From Alteribacter aurantiacus DSM 18675 (lineage in GTDB: Bacteria; Bacillota; Bacilli; Bacillales; Salisediminibacteriaceae): DNA of 64,000 nt. Both the position numbers and the translations under genes were made by a program. The stretch is taken from NCBI RefSeq assembly GCF_000429705.1, contig NZ_KE386941.1, forward strand, positions 124,001 to 188,000. The letters are read 5' to 3'. Below, piece by piece: positions 59,817 to 64,000 of the stretch. The notes under the pieces are model-generated. The model saw only the letters and a program-made list of their open reading frames with translations. It was not told where the DNA came from and made no database searches. Numbering within the stretch: position 1 is the stretch's first letter; each line of letters opens with the position of its first letter.

Positions 59817-59864
59817 GAGGTTGATTCATGGGTGGTAAGAACCTACGATCAACCTTTTTTATTT
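59817..59864 (+). terminator. Terminator after the interrupted gene
   Basis: AGGTTGAT pairs with ATCAACCT across a 26-base loop that holds an inner GGTGGTAAGAACC hairpin; TTTTTT follows. Confidence 0.7.
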
Positions 59865-60044
59865 TGCAGAAAAAAGAACAGCTTTTTCTTTATAATAAGG
59901 GCTTTTGATTACGATTCCTATTATTAAAGCCTTTGCTCATTTATAACAAAAAATAAATATAACGTAAGTATAACGGAATTCAATAAAATAAAATATTTAT
60001 AATTTATTTATTCAGAAAATACTAACAATAATCCCTTTTTCATA

Positions 60045-60073
60045 TTGACAGCGCTTTCATTTAGTCTTACTTT
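60045..60073 (+). promoter_or_regulatory. paaK promoter with overlapping cre-like box
   Basis: TTGACA (60045-60050) is a perfect -35; TACTTT (60068-60073) is a weak -10 at 17 bases. TGACAGCGCTTTCA (60046-60059) matches the cre consensus except for one base and covers the -35, so CcpA would repress initiation. The rest of the 339-base gap is AT-rich and otherwise shows nothing. Confidence 0.6.
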
Positions 60074-60129
60074 TGATATAACGTGAAAATTATCCGGCGT
60101 TTTATTTTTATGATGAGGAGTGTTCGTGC

Positions 60130-61467
60130 ATGTCATTTTATACTCGTGAAGAAGGAATCGAGAAACATGAAATGGAATCGATTCAATTTGCCCGACTCAA
60201 AACGACCGTTGCTAATGTTTATGAAAATGTCCCGTTTTATAAAAGGGAGTTTGAAAAGGCGGGAGTGAAACCTGAAGCCCTCCATAGTCTCACTGACCTT
60301 AAGAAGCTTCCTTTTACAAAGAAGACAGATCTTCGTGATCACTATCCATTTGGCCTTGTAGCTGTTCCTATGGATGAGGTTGTTCGTATTCACGGTTCGT
60401 CAGGAACAAGTGGAAAACCTACCGTTGTGGCTTATACGAAAAATGATATTGAACATTGGTCTGACATCGTTGCAAGATCGATATATCTTGCAGGGGGACG
60501 AAAAGGAGATCTTCTTCATAATGCTTACGGATACGGTCTTTTTACGGGAGGGCTTGGTCTTCATCATGGCTCAGAAAAACTGGGGTGTGCCACCGTTCCC
60601 GTGTCCGGTGGTAATACGGAACGTCAGATTACACTTATTGAAGATTTTAAACCGAGAATCATCTGTTCAACACCGTCTTATCTTTTAAACATTGGAGAGA
60701 CGATGCTTGCTAAAGGTCTCGACCCGAAAAAGACAAGTTTAGCGTTTGCGATCCTTGGTGCTGAGCCGTGGACGGAAGAAATGAGGGCGACGATAGAAAC
60801 GATGTTTGATCTGAAGGCCATGGACATTTATGGATTAAGTGAAGTGATGGGGCCAGGGATCGCCATGGAGTGTGTAGATTGTCAGGATGGCCTTCATCTT
60901 GCAGACGATCACTTTATTTGTGAAATCATTGACCCTGATACGCTTGATCCTGTACCGGATGGGGAGAATGGAGAACTTGTATTTACGAGTCTTACAAAAG
61001 AAGCGTTGCCAATCATTCGATATCGAACGGGAGATATTGCGTCTATTACTCGAGAAAGGTGTGCATGCGGCCGAACGTCAACTAGAATGAGCCGGGTAAA
61101 AGGCAGAATTGATGACATGTTTATCATTCGTGGGGTGAATGTGTTTCCATCCGAAGTGGAACGAATTCTTTTGCAGATGGACGAGCTCGTTTGCCACTAC
61201 AATATTCATCTTAAGAGAGCTGGTTCAATGGACCACGCGGAACTCCATGTGGAAGTGTGCGAATCGTTCTTTAACAGACTACCGAATGGGGACTTTTCGG
61301 TGGGAGAAGGGCCGGATCTTATTAAAAAAATCAAATATTCATTAAAATCACAAGCGCTTATTTCGATGGACGTCTGTTTAAAAGCGCCTTACTCTATCCC
61401 AAGGTCTGAAGGGAAGGCCAAAAGGGTTATTGATTTGAGGGGGGAAAACGCACTTACAGTAGAATAA
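60130..61467 (+). CDS. paaK: Phenylacetate-CoA ligase
   Basis: AMP-forming ligase that activates phenylacetate or a similar aromatic acid to its CoA thioester. The 445-residue length is typical of PaaK. Motifs seen are the phosphate loop HGSSGTSGKPTVVAYT (about 93-108), YGLSEVMGPG (adenine site), RYRTGDIASI (Asp for the ribose) and the C-terminal ligase-domain hinge RVKGRIDDMFIIRGVNVFP. The ribosome site GAGGAGTG precedes ATG 60130. No other paa gene is adjacent, so a complete phenylacetate pathway is not implied. A permease gene follows after 56 bases, probably in the same operon, which a CcpA box appears to control. Confidence 0.93.
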   Translation: MSFYTREEGIEKHEMESIQFARLKTTVANVYENVPFYKREFEKAGVKPEALHSLTDLKKLPFTKKTDLRDHYPFGLVAVPMDEVVRIHGSSGTSGKPTVVAYTKNDIEHWSDIVARSIYLAGGRKGDLLHNAYGYGLFTGGLGLHHGSEKLGCATVPVSGGNTERQITLIEDFKPRIICSTPSYLLNIGETMLAKGLDPKKTSLAFAILGAEPWTEEMRATIETMFDLKAMDIYGLSEVMGPGIAMECVDCQDGLHLADDHFICEIIDPDTLDPVPDGENGELVFTSLTKEALPIIRYRTGDIASITRERCACGRTSTRMSRVKGRIDDMFIIRGVNVFPSEVERILLQMDELVCHYNIHLKRAGSMDHAELHVEVCESFFNRLPNGDFSVGEGPDLIKKIKYSLKSQALISMDVCLKAPYSIPRSEGKAKRVIDLRGENALTVE

Positions 61468-61523
61468 GCTGCCTTATTTTTTCCGGAAGTTTAAACTAAT
61501 CGTTTGTAGGGGGAGTAAAAAGG

Positions 61524-62903
61524 ATGAAGAGTAAACGGAACTATGGTGAAATACATCCAGGGATAAAATGGGGGCCATTTACAATGCGGCTCCCGGGTGT
61601 ACATTTAAAGCTCACGCCAAGCCAGCACATACAAGGAGGCCTTCTTTTATTAGCTACGTGTGGTTCCATTACGCCGTTAATGATGATGTATTTTGAAGTG
61701 TCCTTTGAGGTAGCTTGGACCGTTAGTCTCGTGATGCTGTTTTGGGTATTAGCACAAACAGTTCTGTTTGGGGATATTTATGCTGCAGGAGCCATAACCC
61801 CGGCTTTACCACTAACTCTCGTTTACATGAACACGTTAGCCCCAGGGATTGATGCAGTTCACGGCATGATTGCTCTTTTTCTTTTAGTCATTGCCTTGTT
61901 TTTATTCTTTGGTGTAACAAAGCTTGGAGAGCGATTTAACAATATGGTTCCTGTTGCCTTAAAAGCGGGGATCATTATGGGGGCCGCCATCGCTGCTTTT
62001 CAATCTGAAATGAACCGCTTGCCAAGTATGCCATATTCTCTTGTAACCTCATGGATTATTGTATTGGTGCTTTTGTTTTCAATTCCTTTTTCAAAGTTGC
62101 CTGACACCAGGTCAAAGCTGATGATGGGTTCAAACGCCCTTCTTCTTTCACTAGTAGTAGCCGGGGCGGTCGGTTTTTTTACAGGAGAAATGACGTTTCA
62201 AATGGAATGGGGATTCTTCATACCGCCAATTGCTGAAACGATGAGTACACTTTCCATTTGGGCTGTTGGCATTCCGTCTTGGGATGTGTTTCTCGCTGTT
62301 TTCCCGATCGCGCTCGTTGTTTACATTCTCGCTTTTGGCGATTTGGTTATTGCTCATACTCTTTTAAGAGGAGCTGATAAAGCGAGAAAAGATGAAAAAA
62401 TTGATATCAATCCTACTAGAAGCCACTTTGTACTAGCAGCTCGAAATGCTGGTCAGCTAATGACGGCTGGACCTTTGCTTTGGATCCACGGACCAATCTG
62501 GACAGGCGTTCAGGTATTCTTGATTGAACGGTATAAAAAAGGTCGTAAAGTGATGGACTCGATTTATGATGGTCCGATGAACTTTTATATTATGGCGATT
62601 CCACTTGGATTGCTCTTACCGGTTATTGCAATCATTATGCCAATCTTCCCGATTGCTCTAAGCATTTCTCTTTTATTAACAGGATTTGCTTGTGCTTATG
62701 TAGCCATGTCTTTGGTTAAAACGAACATCTCAAGAGGTGTCGTTCTTGCGATCGGTATGCTTACCGCTACTTACGGACCTGTTTGGGGAATCGGAGTTGG
62801 CATTGGTCTCTACATCTTATTAATCGGACGTCACGGTGAGAAAGTAGAAGACTCTCTTGGAATGGAGAAGGAGGCCAAAGACAAAGAGGATGCAGCTTCT
62901 TAG
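61524..62903 (+). CDS. Permease, NCS2/xanthine-uracil-like
   Basis: A 459-residue polytopic membrane protein with 12-14 segments. The N-terminal part PSQHIQGGLLLLATCGSITP resembles the start of nucleobase-cation symporter 2 and sulfate permease-type carriers, and the GAITPALPLTLVYMNT stretch is a plausible substrate helix. It lies 56 bases after paaK in the same orientation, so an aromatic acid may be the substrate; this is inference. The ribosome site GGGGGAG precedes ATG 61524. A bidirectional terminator follows. Confidence 0.8.
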   Translation: MKSKRNYGEIHPGIKWGPFTMRLPGVHLKLTPSQHIQGGLLLLATCGSITPLMMMYFEVSFEVAWTVSLVMLFWVLAQTVLFGDIYAAGAITPALPLTLVYMNTLAPGIDAVHGMIALFLLVIALFLFFGVTKLGERFNNMVPVALKAGIIMGAAIAAFQSEMNRLPSMPYSLVTSWIIVLVLLFSIPFSKLPDTRSKLMMGSNALLLSLVVAGAVGFFTGEMTFQMEWGFFIPPIAETMSTLSIWAVGIPSWDVFLAVFPIALVVYILAFGDLVIAHTLLRGADKARKDEKIDINPTRSHFVLAARNAGQLMTAGPLLWIHGPIWTGVQVFLIERYKKGRKVMDSIYDGPMNFYIMAIPLGLLLPVIAIIMPIFPIALSISLLLTGFACAYVAMSLVKTNISRGVVLAIGMLTATYGPVWGIGVGIGLYILLIGRHGEKVEDSLGMEKEAKDKEDAAS

Positions 62904-62933
62904 TTGGATAAGCTAAAAAAGCTTAAAGAACAC

Positions 62934-62965
62934 AAAAAAGCAGCGACTGACGCTGCCTTTTTGCG
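62934..62965. terminator. Bidirectional terminator
   Basis: AAAAAAGCAGCG pairs with CGCTGCCTTTTT around ACTGA. It lies between two convergent genes. Confidence 0.85.
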
Positions 62966-62970
62966 TTTTC

Positions 62971-63462
62971 TTAAAATGGTACTTCCTCGTCAATATCTTC
63001 AATGAGAAGTTTTGTTTCAGCTAAAGCTTCCATGGCTGCACCAAATGATTCAAACCAAGCACCGATAATCCCGAGTTTTCGTCCTTGAATTTGTTGTTGT
63101 TCATCAGGTGACACTTCAAGGCTGAAACCAAAGGCCGCTAGTGCGGTGCCAATGGTTTGTAACCAAACACCGGTTACCGCTTGTCGCTCTAATGCAAGCC
63201 CTTCTTCATCCGTTTCTCCTTCTTCTTGGAGAGCTTGTAATTCCTCCGTTACCCCAATGGCTTCCAGTGCCGATCCAGCAAATTGAATCCAAACGCCGGC
63301 CAACACTTTACTTTCTCCGGAGGAAAGGGAAGGGCTAGGCTCTCGTTCAGCATTATTCAATCTTGTTTGAAGTTCTCGAATACTATTCTTATTTAATTCT
63401 CCTCCTTCATCTAAAACGGGTTGGTTAAACGTTCGTTTTTTGAAGTGTTTTCTACGGGCCAT
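62971..63462 (-). CDS. Protein with three internal repeats (DUF6944-like)
   Basis: A 163-residue protein with a basic N-terminus (ARRKHFKKRT) and three copies of a glycine-rich hydrophobic motif: VLAGVWIQFAGSALEAIG (about 50-67), VTGVWLQTIGTALAAFG (about 95-111) and IIGAWFESFGAAMEALAE (about 130-147), separated by acidic linkers (LQEEGETDEEG, LEVSPDEQQ). It matches the DUF6944 pattern as I know it; function is unknown. The motifs look like amphipathic membrane-associating helices. ATG 63462 is used because GGAGGT lies 7 bases before it; the GTG 15 bases upstream lies in that site. Confidence 0.75.
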   Translation of the reverse strand: MARRKHFKKRTFNQPVLDEGGELNKNSIRELQTRLNNAEREPSPSLSSGESKVLAGVWIQFAGSALEAIGVTEELQALQEEGETDEEGLALERQAVTGVWLQTIGTALAAFGFSLEVSPDEQQQIQGRKLGIIGAWFESFGAAMEALAETKLLIEDIDEEVPF

Positions 63463-63544
63463 TTTCTCGACCTCCACTGCCTTGTATCGCTACCTTCAAG
63501 ATATTCTTATACAGAAAAACGTGTGAAGAAAACAGGCTCTTGGC

Positions 63545-63620
63545 GGTGCGAAAACTTTGTGATGCCGTTCACGTGGTGACTGACCCTGTGTTCAGCTATT
63601 CACGTAGTGTCTGGCGGGGA
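63545..63620. repeat. 31-base repeat (family VI), about three units
   Basis: GGTGCGAAAACTTTGTGATG (63545), GTGGTGACTGACCCTGTGTT and GTAGTGTCTGGCG form a run in which TTCACGT recurs at 63568 and 63599, 31 bases apart. The first step is 30. Confidence 0.7.
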
Positions 63621-63643
63621 AATATAAATGAGTCAAAAGATAC

Positions 63644-63669
63644 GTTTTACTTCCTTTTAGATAGGTAAT
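63644..63669 (+). promoter_or_regulatory. Possible sigma-B promoter of csbD
   Basis: GTTTTA (63644-63649) and AGGTAA (63663-63668), 13 bases apart, resemble the sigma-B consensus GTTTAA-N12-14-GGGTAT. CsbD is a sigma-B gene in Bacillus, which supports the call. Confidence 0.55.
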
Positions 63670-63701
63670 AGACACCTAACACATAAAAGGAGGAATGAAT
63701 G

Positions 63702-63875
63702 ATGGCAAATCAAGACAGTAATTCCGATAAAGTAAAAGGAAACGTGAACAAAGCAAAGGGTGAAATGAAAGATCAGACTGGAAACCTGACCAATAATAAA
63801 GACCTTCAACGAGAAGGGAAAAAGGATAAGGTGAAAGGGAAAGTTCAAGAAGAAGTAGGGAACATGAAGGATTAA
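63702..63875 (+). CDS. csbD: CsbD-family general stress protein
   Basis: A 57-residue hydrophilic protein of the CsbD family, expressed in general stress in Bacillus; its molecular role is unknown. The family repeat is plain: DKVKGNVNKAKGEMKDQTGN and KKDKVKGKVQEEVGNMKD. The ribosome site AAAGGAGG (63686-63693) is 8 bases from ATG 63702; another ATG lies directly before it. A sigma-B-like promoter lies about 35-60 bases upstream, and a strong terminator follows. Confidence 0.9.
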   Translation: MANQDSNSDKVKGNVNKAKGEMKDQTGNLTNNKDLQREGKKDKVKGKVQEEVGNMKD

Positions 63876-63926
63876 GAATGAAAAAAATACTTAAGTACTA
63901 AAATAGAGTAGTACGGCATTACTTTT

Positions 63927-63958
63927 CCGGTAGGGGCTAAATCCCTACCGGTTTTTTT
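63927..63958 (+). terminator. Terminator of csbD
   Basis: CCGGTAGGG pairs perfectly with CCCTACCGG around GCTAAAT and seven T follow. The last 40 bases of the window show nothing else, except that GGGCACTG at the very end resembles the first bases of the MITE-like element. Confidence 0.9.
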
Positions 63959-64000
63959 CGGAGCAAATCCGAGGTGTTTTTCGATTCAACCAGGGCACTG

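Overview
The window reads as a chromosomal segment of a spore-forming member of the Bacillaceae. The pointers are a Spo0E-like phosphatase, SpoVR, GlpP-type glycerol control, a class II (Firmicutes) GalT, a PgcA-type phosphoglucomutase, an M-box ahead of mgtE, CcpA-type cre boxes and strong AGGAGG-like ribosome sites throughout. Several proteins, above all the sugar-binding lipoprotein, are unusually acidic, which suggests a moderate halophile or alkaliphile. This is inference; the genus is not proven. I see no rRNA, tRNA, CRISPR array, prophage or complete insertion sequence.

Layout. 1-12.7 kb is a galactoside utilisation locus: galK-galE-galT, a ROK regulator, a sugar-binding lipoprotein, a degenerate M24 peptidase-like protein, two ABC permeases and a cytoplasmic GH42 beta-galactosidase. 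Imported galactosides would be split by GH42 and the galactose fed to the Leloir enzymes; no ABC ATPase is present. 13.2-19.1 kb holds glycerol genes (glpP-glpK, then glpD behind a terminator leader of the GlpP-controlled type) and pgcA, which connects glucose 1-phosphate to glycolysis. 19.2-25.5 kb holds a Spo0E-like protein, a pentapeptide-repeat protein, an operon of two DUF1538 membrane proteins and a tandem P-II-like protein, a tiny zinc-finger gene, prfC and two paralogous small membrane proteins. 25.6-29.2 kb is a GntR-controlled pair of ABC exporters. 29.3-45.8 kb is mainly housekeeping: amt, pfkA, a SulP carrier, UspA, an M42 peptidase, mgtE with its M-box, a penicillin-acylase-like enzyme, a crcB pair and spoVR. 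45.9-51.8 kb is a more AT-rich accessory block: PaiA, a Nudix hydrolase, an MFS exporter, a DUF4041/GIY-YIG protein, a P-loop kinase, a GNAT and small membrane proteins. 51.9-64 kb holds an ACR3-like carrier, mqo, an ATC-hydrolase-like protein, an AraC/GyrI regulator, a cupin fusion, an interrupted gene, paaK with a permease, a triplicate-motif protein and csbD.

The most striking unexplained signal lies between genes. At least twelve intergenic stretches carry short degenerate phrases. They fall into six sequence families that look unrelated, yet the phrases recur at about 20-21 bases (two DNA turns), with an A/B alternation giving about 41 bases in three families, or at 30-31 bases (three turns). 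I know of no described system that matches. A structured palindromic repeat with covarying stems (two copies plus a remnant) and a second dispersed Bacillaceae-type repeat (two copies) add to this.
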